Program-made: the position numbers and the translations under genes
Source: Schleiferilactobacillus harbinensis DSM 16991
GTDB lineage: Bacteria; Bacillota; Bacilli; Lactobacillales; Lactobacillaceae
DNA length: 38,373 nt
Direction of reading: 5' to 3'
NCBI RefSeq assembly: GCF_000425885.1
Contig: NZ_AUEH01000028.1
Location: 1 to 38,373 of the forward strand
The notes under the pieces: generated by a model
Database searches by the model: none
Told to the model about the DNA's origin: nothing
What the model saw: only the letters and a program-made list of their open reading frames with translations
Shown: positions 1 to 8,755 of the stretch, in pieces
Position numbering within the stretch: the stretch's first letter is position 1
How the letters are laid out: every line of letters begins with the position of its first letter

Positions 1-274
1 CCAAGATGTCTTAAACCACCGGTTAAGGAAGTGCCTTGGATACCGCAGCGCAATCGCGGCGCTCCAGGCCTCCCCCCTGGGCCTGGAGGAATCCCTGCCC
101 ACTACCTAAACCAATTCACATGGATGAGTCTTCACTGTTGCACTTAATTTGACAATTCGGGGGATAAATACTTCCCACTTATTACGGCCAGTCTAATTGC
201 TTTTGCGGGATTGGCATGATACATGCTTGTCCATTTGCCAATTCAAGACCCATCCCCATCGCAAAGAAATAACA
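1..274. other. Left-edge intergenic region, no gene seen
   Basis: No convincing coding frame is visible before the ABC gene that ends at 340. Two things stand out. A perfect 9-bp hairpin (62-70 with 80-88, CTCCAGGCC / GGCCTGGAG) has no T-run, so it is not an ordinary terminator. Around 137-157 there is a stretch (GTTGCACTTAATTTGACAATT) that resembles, from memory, the terminal regions of lactobacillar IS30-family elements. This may be a mobile-element remnant, but I cannot confirm it without a search. Confidence 0.35.
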
Positions 275-303
275 AAAAAGAACATCCAAAAAGTGGATGT
301 CTT
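275..303 (-). terminator. Rho-independent terminator of the bacteriocin-type ABC operon
   Basis: The arms ACATCC (282-287) and GGATGT (295-300) form a hairpin with a 7-nt loop, extended by AAGA/TCTT-like flanks. Read on the minus strand it is followed by a T-rich tail (complement of 273-280). It lies about 40 bp after the stop codon of the ATPase gene. Confidence 0.7.
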
Positions 304-339
304 ACTATTGTAATAGTCTGCATCGATCCGTTGATTTGA

Positions 340-1002
340 TTAAACGGGTAAGTTGCTGCGCTCAGGTATATGTACCCGCATCGTGGCCGCGTCAATGATT
401 CGTTGATCATGTGAAGCTACAATGACTGTTTTCCCCGCAGCGGCCAATGTCTCAAAGAGATTGATAATTCCTTCCTTGTTTTCATCGTCTAAGGCAGTGG
501 TGGGTTCATCGGCCAGGATGACATTTCCGGGGTGTAACAGAGCCCGTGCAACTGCCAACCGCTGCTTTTCGCCACCAGATAGGAATTGCACGCTGCGCTC
601 CAAATCAACATCCAGATTGACGGCCGCTAGTGCTTTTTCCATCTGGTCTTTGGCGGTCTTTTTTTTGACAAAAGCAGCATCGGCCAACAAAGCTAATTTC
701 AAGTTGGCATAAACTGACCGGTCTTCCAGCAGTCCAAAGTTTTGAAACACAAAGGCCACGACGTCCTTTCTGATATGACGGGCATTACTCTGTTTGGGCC
801 GGTTAAAAATTGCACTGTCGTATGCCAAGTAGCCGGCATCCCAATTAGTCAAGAGGCCCAGCATCCTGAGCAGTGTCGACTTTCCAGCCCCGCTAATACC
901 CGTGATCACTGCGATCTGTCCCTGGTCAACAGAAAAAGTGATATTGTGGAACAACTGTTTCTCCCCAATTGATTTGCTTAGATTCACTGCCTTGATTTTC
1001 AT
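340..1002 (-). CDS. ABC transporter ATP-binding protein, lactococcin-972-type bacteriocin export group
   Basis: This is the nucleotide-binding subunit of a predicted exporter, about 220 residues from the ATG at 1002. An upstream in-frame ATG at 1080 would run into the preceding gene and is less likely. All ABC motifs are present: Walker A GISGAGKST (residues 35-43), Q-loop FVFQNFG (Q87), signature LSGGE (141-145) and Walker B VILADEP (161-167). The FQNFGLLEDRSV segment is typical of the ATPases paired with DUF1430 bacteriocin-associated membrane proteins. Its start lies 4 bp after the stop of the membrane-protein gene, so the two are co-transcribed. The partner is interrupted, so the transporter may be non-functional. 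No bacteriocin gene was recognised nearby. Confidence 0.88.
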   Translation of the reverse strand: MKIKAVNLSKSIGEKQLFHNITFSVDQGQIAVITGISGAGKSTLLRMLGLLTNWDAGYLAYDSAIFNRPKQSNARHIRKDVVAFVFQNFGLLEDRSVYANLKLALLADAAFVKKKTAKDQMEKALAAVNLDVDLERSVQFLSGGEKQRLAVARALLHPGNVILADEPTTALDDENKEGIINLFETLAAAGKTVIVASHDQRIIDAATMRVHIPERSNLPV

Positions 1003-1006
1003 TCCG

Positions 1007-3100
1007 TCACTCCTCAAAAAGTGCGCCACTGTATTTTCTGCGTCCGTACAGATTAATACCCAACTGTAAGAAGCCATCAACGGTAATCATTGCCAGTAAA
1101 ACCAGCAGGGACGAATAGCGGAATACCCCAACTTGCAAAACAAACAGGGCACTGATTTCAATCCCAAACAAACCGATCGCTAGCCGATGGGCTCGCCAGA
1201 AACTGCTGCCCATGGTATACATCAAGGCATAGCGCCTACCATTCAAGAAAATGTCCACCACGGCATAAAGCACACATAGGGTTAACGACAGGACCATGAT
1301 GGCGATGATCTGCCCGTGATAGGCCCACTGCTCTTCAAAAATCTGCCGTAGTTCAACCTTGGCCAACTGGTTCTCCGGAATCAGGGTCTGGATATTGTCC
1401 TCGATGCCATGGCGCCGCAACGTCGGCAACAAGGAAGCATAAACTTTTGCGCTTGTTGCTTTCGTGATTGGCAGTTTAAACGAGACGGACAAGTCAAAGG
1501 TAGAGAGAAACGGGCGCTTACCCGGCTGACTGTTGGCTTGCGACTTGATCAGAATACCCTTCGGCAAAGGGATTCGGCTATTGTCGGGACCAAATGTCTG
1601 CAGGGTCTGCTTGGGCTGCAAGAGAATGACCGAAAACTTTTCTTCCTTATAAAATTGTTTCAGCTCAGTCACTGTATGCCGTAGTTTCTTTTGACCGGTA
1701 TATGGCACAAGGGCAATGTTCTGTTTCGGATTACCGACAAACACTGTTTTCCCGCTGGTATCCCGCACCGGATTAAACCGCAGATAATTCTGATTGACGA
1801 TAACAAACTCAGCATGCTCAACGTAGTCATCTTGCATATAGGCATAGAACAAAACCCCGCCCATCGCTTCAAATTGGCGATACAACACCCGATCATACAG
1901 CACATCCAAGTCGGTGGTGTTTTGCTTAAGGTTGATGTTAATTTGGTCCCGGCCAACATACAATGGATAGACGACGGCAAACGGTGAATCGGCCGCTCTG
2001 TTTGATGTCGTGTGGTTTTTAACCCACTGATCTGTTGTCGCCGAGGCCAAAGGGGAGACGACCGAAACCGCGAACACCATGACCAATATTTTGACCGTTA
2101 ACAGCGTAGCCAGAATAACTTGCCGCCGATGCTGGTTTAGTTGTCGCTCCGTAAAGGACCAGTTCATCACGCCGTAAGTCACACCAATCGCCAGCAGCCC
2201 CAGGATAAGCGTCAACAGAAATGCCAATCCAATCACCCCAATGGTTCTTTGCCAAGCCAAGCATCCCGCCGTTGCCAGCGCCGTACTGATCACGATGGGG
2301 CGGCCTAATTCAGCGAACACAATTCTGGGCGCAGTGAAACCCCAGCTGATGAAAGTAGTCACCGTTCTGGTTAGATAGACTCCCCACAGCACCTAGCCAA
2401 CAACTTGCACGACCAGCAGGAAGCCGACCAAAAAATACACATTCATTAAATTGGTCGCCCCAGTACTCACCAACATATTGGCGCCGGCTTGCTGATCGAT
2501 AAGCTGCATTTTAACGCCATGAATTCGTTGGAATCTTTGTCTGAACGTCTGCATAAAGGTTCGATAAGCCGCTTTATTTCTCGAATCAACAAATACATAG
2601 CCCGTGCCCTTGGGCTGACGGTATTTAAAATTATCCACAGTAAAATAGTACGCCTCCCCATTTGGCGAAAGCCGACGCTGGCTCTTCACCTCTGGATCAT
2701 TGGAGTACACCACACCCTTGTCCAGCTGCCGAGTGGAAAGCTCGCCAATCACTTGAAAAGGATCGTCGCTGCTTTGATATGGATAATAGAAAATATGCGA
2801 CCGGTCCTTGGCGAATGCGCCGTCCGGTTTTAGCTTAGGCGATAGATTGATATTGACTACCATGAAGCTAGCCTTGCTAGCCTTGCTAGCGGCAACTAAC
2901 TCTTCTTTTAGTTCATCAATAGCTGCTGCTCGATTATTTTTCTTTGGACTTTCAACTAAGATTTGAGAAAAACCAATCGGTAGTACCAGCCTTGCGTTAA
3001 CTTGTTTGTCCTCGGCTTTGATTTTAAGAATCATCACACCAATTATCAGTAGGGCAATATGGGACAGGATTATTGTTAGTACAGCTGCTTTTTTGATCAC
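1007..3100 (-). pseudogene. Bacteriocin-associated integral membrane protein (DUF1430 type), split by an in-frame amber codon
   Basis: Two open frames, 2393-3100 (235 aa, GTG start with GGGAGG 9 nt upstream) and 1007-2392 (461 codons), lie in the same reading frame and are separated only by a TAG at 2393-2395. Joined, they give about 697 residues, the size I expect for the membrane partner of lactococcin-972-type ATPases. The protein has an N-terminal membrane segment (about residues 6-26), a long extracytoplasmic domain, a second segment ending exactly at the TAG, further helices, a second extracytoplasmic domain and three C-terminal helices. The codon after TAG is GTG, but no ribosome site precedes it, so independent translation of the second half is unlikely. 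Alternatives are a sequencing error or amber read-through. Confidence 0.82.
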
Positions 3101-3145
3101 GGCACGTTACCTCCCCATATTGTTGCTGACTTTGATCAACCATAT

Positions 3146-3159
3146 CGTAAGCGCTTATC
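3146..3159. promoter_or_regulatory. Possible catabolite-responsive element (cre)
   Basis: CGTAAGCGCTTATC matches the CcpA consensus TGWAARCGYTWNCW at about 11 of 14 positions and has the symmetric AAGCGCTT core. It sits about 46 bp before the GTG start of the interrupted membrane-protein gene. The 3101-3359 stretch otherwise holds no recognisable gene; in particular I found no lactococcin-972-like precursor. Confidence 0.4.
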
Positions 3160-3359
3160 TTCTGTCAATCTCTAATTTTAGTAAAACCACAAGTCTTATT
3201 TTCGATTATGTCTTCAATGGTAATGGTACGGCAATTGCTCATATACCAATTCTAAGCATAAAACGACAAACTAAAAGCCAAGCGGCGCGTCGAGAGATTT
3301 CTCAATGCCCAACTTGGCCTGTTTTCATCCTCTGATTCAAAATAATGAGCTGCTACAGG

Positions 3360-4730
3360 CTACAGCACCGCCCCATTGCTCTGAATAACCTCTTTCAACC
3401 ACGCATAACTCTTCTTTGGCACCCGCTTCAGATCCTTCAGATCGTGGTTCCCGCGGTTCACATAAACCACGCCATAGCGCTTATCCATATTGCCCTGAGA
3501 ACTGGGAATATCGATCAAGCCCCAACCCAAGTAGCCCAGGACGTCCACGCCTTCAGCCACCGCATCCTTCAAGGCTTGAATGTGTTCGCGCATATACAGG
3601 ATCCGCGCATCATCCTGGATCATGTGCTTACCGTCCCAATGCTCCCGCAAGCCGATCCCGTTCTCAATCGGGAAGACCGGCACCCGGCCGCGGTTATAGA
3701 GATCGTGCAGGACCGTATTGAAACCCTGGGGATCCACCTGCCATTGCCATTCATTCGTTGGCAGATACGGACTGTGCCCCACCCCAACTTGCGGATAGTA
3801 ATTCGGCACGGTCCCCAGCGGAATCTTAGTACTGTCCATCACGGCACTGGAATAATAACTGAAGCTCAGGAAATCGCTGCGGGTCTGGCTGATAATATCC
3901 AGTTCTGCCGGCTTCAAGATATCTGCCAAATGGTTGCGCTGCATGAAGCTCACAACTTCCGGGGAATATTGGCCGGTGGTAAAAATATCCACCAGATTAT
4001 CCATCACATATTCCTTGAACCGGCGCACTGCCGCCACGTCTTGGGGATTGGCCGTTGCCGGATAAACCTGCTGGTACGCGACCATGCCGCCAATTTGCAG
4101 CTCCGGATAATCGGCGTGCACCGTGTTCGCCACCAGCGCATGGGCCAGCGCCACATTGTGCTGGATCTGGTAGAGATCATGGAGCGAGCGGGGCCCTTCA
4201 AGGTAGCCGGCGATCACGAAGGCATCGGTCAGACTATAGAGATTCTGTTCATTAAAGGTGATCCAGTACCGTACCCGATCGCCGAACCGCTTCAGCATTT
4301 CTTGGGCGTAAACATAGAACGCGTCCACCACGTGCCGATCCAGGAAGCCATTGTACTTCTGGGCTAAAGCCAAGGGCATGTCGAAATGATACAGACAAAT
4401 CATCGGCTGAATGCCGGCCGCCAGCAGATCATTGATCAGCCGATCGTAAAAGGCGATCCCCGCTTCGTTGAATGCCCCCTCGCCCGTCGGTTGAACCCGG
4501 CTCCAAGAAATTTGGAAACGATAGAAATTCATCCCCAAATCTTTCATCAGCGCAATATCTTCGGGATAACGGTGATACTCGTCAATCGCCACGGACCAGT
4601 CGCTGGCACTCTCCGTGGCCGGCCGCACATCATACACCGACGGGCCCTTGCCCCCTTCGTTCGTCGCCCCTTCGGTCTGCATACTGGATGTGGAATTACC
4701 CCAGAAAAAATCGTCACGCAATGTCGTCAT
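3360..4730 (-). CDS. 6-phospho-beta-glucosidase, glycoside hydrolase family 1
   Basis: This cytoplasmic enzyme cleaves phosphorylated beta-glucosides (such as cellobiose-6-P or salicin-6-P) delivered by a PTS. I use the ATG at 4730 (456 aa), because it has a GGAG ribosome site and gives the family N-terminus (DDFFWGNSTSSMQTEGA). The upstream ATG at 4814 would add 28 unrelated residues. The acid/base Glu is in TFNEQN (about E161) and the nucleophile in PIENG (about E356). NEQ in place of NEP is in line with the variation seen in phospho-glucosidases. The C-terminal S-x5-K-x-Y pattern (SQGNMDKRY) is the phosphate-binding signature that separates 6-phospho enzymes from plain beta-glucosidases. 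No PTS permease gene is adjacent. Confidence 0.93.
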   Translation of the reverse strand: MTTLRDDFFWGNSTSSMQTEGATNEGGKGPSVYDVRPATESASDWSVAIDEYHRYPEDIALMKDLGMNFYRFQISWSRVQPTGEGAFNEAGIAFYDRLINDLLAAGIQPMICLYHFDMPLALAQKYNGFLDRHVVDAFYVYAQEMLKRFGDRVRYWITFNEQNLYSLTDAFVIAGYLEGPRSLHDLYQIQHNVALAHALVANTVHADYPELQIGGMVAYQQVYPATANPQDVAAVRRFKEYVMDNLVDIFTTGQYSPEVVSFMQRNHLADILKPAELDIISQTRSDFLSFSYYSSAVMDSTKIPLGTVPNYYPQVGVGHSPYLPTNEWQWQVDPQGFNTVLHDLYNRGRVPVFPIENGIGLREHWDGKHMIQDDARILYMREHIQALKDAVAEGVDVLGYLGWGLIDIPSSQGNMDKRYGVVYVNRGNHDLKDLKRVPKKSYAWLKEVIQSNGAVL

Positions 4731-4888
4731 GATGTCACATTCTCCTTCACATACTGATTTATCTTCAGTATAAGGGATTCCTGTGGCGGACGAAAGGGCT
4801 TTCCGGCCTTGCAATTATTGGTCCAGCCCGGTAGACTGAAGCATACTTAGGTACGTTGACGTGGGACAGCCGTCCCAAGGAGGAAATT

Positions 4889-5989
4889 ATGCAGAATTCG
4901 ATTTACGGTCTCACCCAAGCCCAATTACAGGACTGGATGGCGGCCAATGACCAGAAAAAATATCGTGCCGCCCAAGTTTGGGAATGGCTCTATCAGCACC
5001 GGGTGACTTCGTTTGCGGAAATGAAGAACCTGCCGGATGCTCTGATTGCGCAATTGAACGACAGCTTTACGTTCAGCCCGCTCACCGTGGTGCAGAAACT
5101 GACGGCCACGGATAAAACGACGAAATGGTTGTTCCGGATGGCCGATGGGCTGCTCATCGAAACTGTCCTGATGTACATGGATTACGGTCTTTCGGTCTGT
5201 GTCACCACCCAATCCGGCTGCAACATCGGCTGTACCTTCTGCGCTAGCGGTCTGATCCGGAAGCAGCGGGACCTGACGGCGGGCGAAATCGTCGCCCAGA
5301 TCATGCAGGTCCAGCATTACCTGGACGCCGCTGGCGAGGGCGAGCGGGTCAGCCATGTCGTCGTGATGGGTATTGGCGAACCGTTTGATAACTTCACCAA
5401 CGTGATCAACTTCATTCATATTATTAATGATCAACACGGTTTGGATATCGGTGCCCGCCACATCACCGTATCCACTTCTGGGCTGGCTAATAAGATTCGG
5501 GAATTCGCCGACCTGCACCTGCAAGTCAATCTGGCTATCTCGCTCCACGCTCCGAATAACGACCTGCGCAGCAGCATCATGCGCATCAATCGGGCGTGGC
5601 CGCTGGAGAAATTATTTGCGGCCATTGATTACTACACAACGACCACTAATCGGCGGATCACCTTTGAATACATCATGCTCAATGATGTGAACGACCATCC
5701 AAAAGAAGCCCATGAACTGGTGGAACTGCTGACGCCATTCAAGAAATTGGCTTTTGTGAACCTGATCCCCTACAACACCGTTGTGGAACATCCCCAATAC
5801 AGCCGCAGCACCCCAGAGAATATTGCCAAGTTCCACGACATTGTTTACCGCGGCGGCATCAACTGCGTCGTCCGCAAAGAACACGGCGGCGATATCGACG
5901 CCGCTTGCGGCCAGTTGCGGAGCAATATGCTGCATAAGAAGAACTCGATTGGTGTGCGCTTGCCGGAGAACGCTCAGGCGGCTCAATAG
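4889..5989 (+). CDS. rlmN: 23S rRNA (adenine-2503-C2)-methyltransferase RlmN
   Basis: This radical-SAM enzyme methylates A2503 of 23S rRNA and A37 of some tRNAs. I use the ATG at 4889 (366 aa), preceded by AAGGAGG at 4878-4884; an ATG at 4856 would add 11 residues without a ribosome site. The radical-SAM cluster motif is CNIGCTFC (C111, C115, C118). The second catalytic cysteine, which carries the methyl intermediate, is in DAACGQL near residue 340. GIGEPFDN and the VNLIPYN segment are also typical of the family. The gene stands alone between divergent and convergent neighbours, with a strong shared terminator downstream. Confidence 0.97.
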   Translation: MQNSIYGLTQAQLQDWMAANDQKKYRAAQVWEWLYQHRVTSFAEMKNLPDALIAQLNDSFTFSPLTVVQKLTATDKTTKWLFRMADGLLIETVLMYMDYGLSVCVTTQSGCNIGCTFCASGLIRKQRDLTAGEIVAQIMQVQHYLDAAGEGERVSHVVVMGIGEPFDNFTNVINFIHIINDQHGLDIGARHITVSTSGLANKIREFADLHLQVNLAISLHAPNNDLRSSIMRINRAWPLEKLFAAIDYYTTTTNRRITFEYIMLNDVNDHPKEAHELVELLTPFKKLAFVNLIPYNTVVEHPQYSRSTPENIAKFHDIVYRGGINCVVRKEHGGDIDAACGQLRSNMLHKKNSIGVRLPENAQAAQ

Positions 5990-6005
5990 GCCAAGCAGCA
6001 CAAAC

Positions 6006-6054
6006 AAAAAGGACGATTGCCCGCCAGCACCATGGCCGAGCAATCGTCCTTTTT
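6006..6054. terminator. Bidirectional terminator between rlmN and pyrE
   Basis: A perfect 15-bp stem (6006-6020 with 6040-6054) starts with AAAAA and ends with TTTTT, so it can terminate transcription from both sides. It separates the convergent rlmN and pyrFE transcripts. Confidence 0.92.
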
Positions 6055-6069
6055 AACGCATCAATTAGT

Positions 6070-6696
6070 CTATTTCCACGCCCACGGGTCTTCCCGCCAG
6101 GTCAACAGCGATTCCCGTTCCTCAGCGGTCAAAATATGAGCCTTCTCGGCTTGATGGATCAGCGTCGTATAGTTAGTCAAGGTGTGCAGCGGCAACCCCG
6201 CCTTGGCAAAGTTTTCCGTCGCCGCGGGCAATTCATACGTGAAGATGGCGGCGACACCGAGTACCTTAATGCCTGCTTTTTCCACGGCCTCCGCCGCTTT
6301 AAGCACACTGCCGCCAGTGGAGATCAGATCGTCGATCAGAACTACTTGGGCATCTTGGGCCACGTGCCCCTCCACCTGCTTGCCCGCGCCATGATCCTTA
6401 GGCTTAGACCGCACATACAGCAGCGGCAGGCCCAACCGGTCGGCGGTACTGGTGGCATGGGGAATCCCCGCGGTGACGACGCCGCCGATGTCGGTAACGG
6501 TCGGATATTCCGTCATGATCAGCCGGGCCAACCCCGCGCTGAACCGGCCGCGAATCTCCGGGTAGCCGATAGTCAACCGATTGTCGGTATAAATGGGGGC
6601 CTTGATCCCGCTGGCCCACGTGAAAGGCTTGTGCGGGGCGAGGGTGACGGCTTGGATATCCAGTAAGTCTTTGGCGATCTGTTCATTAGTTTGCAT
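6070..6696 (-). CDS. pyrE: Orotate phosphoribosyltransferase
   Basis: This enzyme joins orotate to PRPP to make orotidine 5'-phosphate in de novo pyrimidine synthesis. The protein is 208 aa, the usual length. The PRPP-binding signature VVLIDDLISTGGS lies at residues 118-130. The N-terminal half has the conserved FTWASGIKAPIYTDNR, and YVRSKPKDHG supplies the catalytic-loop lysine region. The ATG overlaps the pyrF stop codon (TAATG), and an AAGGGAG ribosome site lies within the end of pyrF, so translation is coupled. It is the last gene of the transcript controlled by the upstream PyrR attenuator. Confidence 0.96.
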   Translation of the reverse strand: MQTNEQIAKDLLDIQAVTLAPHKPFTWASGIKAPIYTDNRLTIGYPEIRGRFSAGLARLIMTEYPTVTDIGGVVTAGIPHATSTADRLGLPLLYVRSKPKDHGAGKQVEGHVAQDAQVVLIDDLISTGGSVLKAAEAVEKAGIKVLGVAAIFTYELPAATENFAKAGLPLHTLTNYTTLIHQAEKAHILTAEERESLLTWREDPWAWK

Positions 6697-7427
6697 TAGC
6701 GGACGGTACTCCCTTCGAATTGTTGGCGGATGGTGTGATAAGCGGCCAGCGGATCGCTGGCTTGGGTGATGGACCGGCCGACGACGATACCGTCGCTGCC
6801 CAGTTCCGCGGCCCGCTGCGGCGTGACGACCCGGGACTGGTCATCCCGGGCATCGGCAGCCAGTCGAATACCGGGATTCACGGTGAGGAAGCCGCTGGGG
6901 GTGGCGTCATGAATCTTGCCGACCTCCAGTGCCGAACTGATGACACCGTCCGCCCCAGACGTGGCGGCCAGCTGCGCCAAGTGCACCACGGAATCCAGCA
7001 GGGAGAACTCGTCGTTTTGCATCGTGCAGTGCATCGCCCGTTCGTCCATGGAGGTGAGTTGGGTAATAGCCAGCAGTTTCGGTGCTTTCGTCCCGGCTTC
7101 AGCAGACCCCTCCAGCAGACCCTCTTTCGCCGCGCGGATCATGTCCGCGCCGCCCAGACCGGTGACGGTGGTCAATTCCGCGCCCAGCCGGCCGATTTGC
7201 TGCATGGCTTGGTGGACGGTATGGGGAATATCGTACAGCTTCAGATCCAAGAAGACGTGATAGCCCTTGTCCCGGAGTTGGGTAATCAACTGCGGCCCCT
7301 CCCGGTAAAACAGCTCCATGCCAACCTTGACCCAAAGACCGGATTCGCCTTTAAACTGATCCAAGAGTGCCTGCGCCGCGCTGCCATCCACGAAATCCAA
7401 CGCGATAATTACTGGTCTATCCATCAT
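6696..7427 (-). CDS. pyrF: Orotidine 5'-phosphate decarboxylase
   Basis: This enzyme catalyses the last step of UMP synthesis, decarboxylating OMP. The protein is 243 aa. The active-site motif DLKLYDIPHT (D61, K63, D66) is intact, and the C-terminal GIVVGRSIT is the phosphate-binding end of the barrel. Two consecutive ATGs offer starts at 7427 or 7424, with AAAGGATGG just upstream. It is the first gene of a two-gene pyrFE operon; no other pyr genes are present in the window, so the rest of the pathway must be elsewhere. Confidence 0.96.
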   Translation of the reverse strand: MMDRPVIIALDFVDGSAAQALLDQFKGESGLWVKVGMELFYREGPQLITQLRDKGYHVFLDLKLYDIPHTVHQAMQQIGRLGAELTTVTGLGGADMIRAAKEGLLEGSAEAGTKAPKLLAITQLTSMDERAMHCTMQNDEFSLLDSVVHLAQLAATSGADGVISSALEVGKIHDATPSGFLTVNPGIRLAADARDDQSRVVTPQRAAELGSDGIVVGRSITQASDPLAAYHTIRQQFEGSTVR

Positions 7428-7472
7428 CCGCCATCCTTTGCCAATTGTTGCCCCTTCACCGGTCTTGCCTAC

Positions 7473-7507
7473 AAAAAAAGCTTTGGCCTATTCCGCGCGC
7501 CAAAGCT
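7473..7507 (-). terminator. Attenuator terminator in the pyrFE leader
   Basis: On the minus strand the 9-bp stem AGCTTTGGC / GCCAAAGCT (7499-7507 with 7479-7487) is followed by seven Ts (complement of 7473-7479). It lies about 45 bp before the pyrF start, downstream of the PyrR-binding sequence, and is the expected terminator of a PyrR-controlled attenuator. Confidence 0.85.
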
Positions 7508-7544
7508 CCCCAGACTTAATAGCTGTCTGTTCCGTTCACTTCGG

Positions 7545-7558
7545 AGCCTCGCAGGACT
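7545..7558 (-). promoter_or_regulatory. PyrR-binding site in the pyrFE leader RNA
   Basis: Read on the minus strand the site is AGTCCTGCGAGGCT, a full match to the PyrR anti-antiterminator consensus ARUCCNGNGAGGYU. Known mechanism: with UMP, PyrR binds this loop and allows the downstream terminator to form, switching off pyrimidine genes. Confidence 0.9.
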
Positions 7559-7589
7559 CGGTTAAAGTGGCTTGTTTGATTTGTTCAAT

Positions 7590-7618
7590 ACCATACGACA
7601 TTTTGGGGCGTTGGTCAA
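7590..7618 (-). promoter_or_regulatory. Sigma-A promoter of pyrFE
   Basis: On the minus strand, -35 TTGACC (complement of 7613-7618) and -10 TATGGT (complement of 7590-7595) are separated by exactly 17 bp. Transcription would start near 7583, giving a leader of about 155 nt that holds the PyrR site and attenuator. Confidence 0.8.
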
Positions 7619-7660
7619 GGGTGGTTATTTCACACTGACTGACTAAGCATATCGTTTTCT

Positions 7661-7685
7661 ATACTCTTTAAGAGTATGATATAAT
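7661..7685 (+). promoter_or_regulatory. Promoter with perfect operator palindrome, XRE/fic locus
   Basis: ATACTCTT-T-AAGAGTAT (7661-7677) is a perfect 8-bp palindrome with a 1-bp centre. It directly precedes a -10 box TATAAT at 7680-7685. Its position suggests an operator for autoregulation by the HTH protein encoded next. Confidence 0.65.
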
Positions 7686-7705
7686 GATTTCGGGAGATGA
7701 ATCGG

Positions 7706-8116
7706 GTGAATAACATAGCGTCAATTCGGAACAAACTGCATATTAGTCAATCCCGGTTAGCTGAATTGTTGGGCGTTTCTGTAAAGACAGTTCAGGCGTG
7801 GGAGGGTGCCCGATATGCACCAAATGGTGGAAACGCCAAGCTGTTACAACTTTTAGGAGCAAGTCAGGAGATGAAGCCGATGCTTGAAAAGTATAAGAAC
7901 GATAGTACAATTGCCCCACTTGAACGAGATCCTGAAAAGTTAACGATTATGGGCGTCAAAATGCCCAGTAAGGAAGTATATGACGAATTAGTCTTTGCCA
8001 TCACCAACCAAATGTACGAAGGTTATGTGCCTACGGTTACAGATGTGCAGAACCTCCGAGACCACTACGGTGAACTGCCATCCGCTAGCGAAATTCTTAA
8101 GTGGTCAGGTCAATGA
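7706..8116 (+). CDS. XRE-family HTH protein with Fic-antitoxin-like C-terminus
   Basis: This is a predicted DNA-binding antitoxin or autoregulator. I prefer the GTG at 7706 (136 aa), with GGGAG 9 nt upstream, over the ATG at 7697, which has no spacing to that site. Residues about 3-50 form a short HTH of the HigA/XRE type (SQSRLAELLGVSVKTVQAWE). Residues about 85-125 contain ITNQMYEGYVPT, which resembles the inhibitory helix of Fic antitoxins ([S/T]xxxE[G/N]), although the Thr-Glu spacing is one residue longer. The Fic gene follows directly. I infer a DNA-binding and Fic-inhibiting protein in one chain; the HTH call is firm, the inhibitor call tentative. Confidence 0.7.
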   Translation: MNNIASIRNKLHISQSRLAELLGVSVKTVQAWEGARYAPNGGNAKLLQLLGASQEMKPMLEKYKNDSTIAPLERDPEKLTIMGVKMPSKEVYDELVFAITNQMYEGYVPTVTDVQNLRDHYGELPSASEILKWSGQ

Positions 8117-8692
8117 CCAAGTGGCACGTTACGGAACAAGCTGGGCATTGCTGACGCCTCTGAACTGCAGCGTGCAGAATACCAAGTTTCCATGTACCGG
8201 CAAGTGTATTTGGCGGCACACCATTACCATTTGCCGAACGGAAAACGCCTCACAGGACGAACGTTTGCCGATGTGCTTGCCATTCATCACTTTTTGTTCT
8301 CAGATATTTACGAATGGGCCGGACAGTTGCGTGAAGTCAACATGAATAAAGGCGGAGACGACTTTTTCCCATTTCAGCGGTTTCCAATGGGGATTGCTGA
8401 TCTTAACGTGAAGTTGGCAGATTATCGCACGGTATCAGAAGATGCTCAAGAAGTTGGTGAGGCATTGGGAGATATTATTTCTGAGCAGAACTTTCTGCAT
8501 CCATTTCGTGAAGGTAACGGGCGCACTCAACGCACTTTTGCTAAGTTATTAGCCTACCAAAAGGGCTTCACCATTGATTTGTCGCCTGACAGCGATGCTT
8601 ACAAGCGGTACATGGAAGCTAGTATCGCAGATGATCCGGCGTTGATGAAACAGGTCTACGTTAATTGCATTCGGCCAATTGGCAATAGCTAA
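8117..8692 (+). CDS. Fic-domain protein (probable AMP-transferase toxin), 5' end uncertain
   Basis: Fic enzymes transfer AMP or related groups to target proteins. The catalytic motif HPFREGNGR is complete. The first ATG in frame is at 8192 (166 aa), but it has no ribosome site. Reading the same frame back to 8117 adds 25 residues (ending GTLRNKLGIADASELQRAE), which look like the conserved Fic N-terminus. No start codon lies in that extension: the frame begins right after the TGA of the preceding gene. An ATG overlapping that stop (ATGA at 8113) is in the wrong frame and closes after 13 codons. A small indel near 8115-8125, or initiation at a weak codon, would explain this. The coordinates give the open frame, not a proven start. 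Confidence 0.8.
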   Translation, partial: PSGTLRNKLGIADASELQRAEYQVSMYRQVYLAAHHYHLPNGKRLTGRTFADVLAIHHFLFSDIYEWAGQLREVNMNKGGDDFFPFQRFPMGIADLNVKLADYRTVSEDAQEVGEALGDIISEQNFLHPFREGNGRTQRTFAKLLAYQKGFTIDLSPDSDAYKRYMEASIADDPALMKQVYVNCIRPIGNS

Positions 8693-8696
8693 CCAC

Positions 8697-8736
8697 AAAG
8701 AGAGGCACCCATTTTTTTCGAGGGGTGCCTCTCTTT
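8697..8736. terminator. Bidirectional terminator between fic and the ABC operon
   Basis: A 14-bp stem AAAGAGAGGCACCC / GGGTGCCTCTCTTT (8697-8710 with 8723-8736) encloses a T-rich loop. It separates the convergent fic and ABC transcripts. Confidence 0.85.
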
Positions 8737-8755
8737 ATACACGCTAAGAAATAAT

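Noticed and set aside
3101-3359. Search for a lactococcin-972-like bacteriocin gene before the DUF1430 gene
   Set aside because: No minus-strand ORF with a ribosome site and signal peptide was found; the plus-strand frame 3006-3335 has no coding character.
3345-4367. Long plus-strand open frame opposite the GH1 gene (340 codons)
   Set aside because: It lies entirely opposite a clear family-1 glycosidase; its product is His/Arg/Ile rich and without motifs.
6720-7565. Plus-strand open frame opposite pyrF (281 codons)
   Set aside because: It runs through pyrF, the attenuator and the PyrR site on the opposite strand; no ribosome site or family features.
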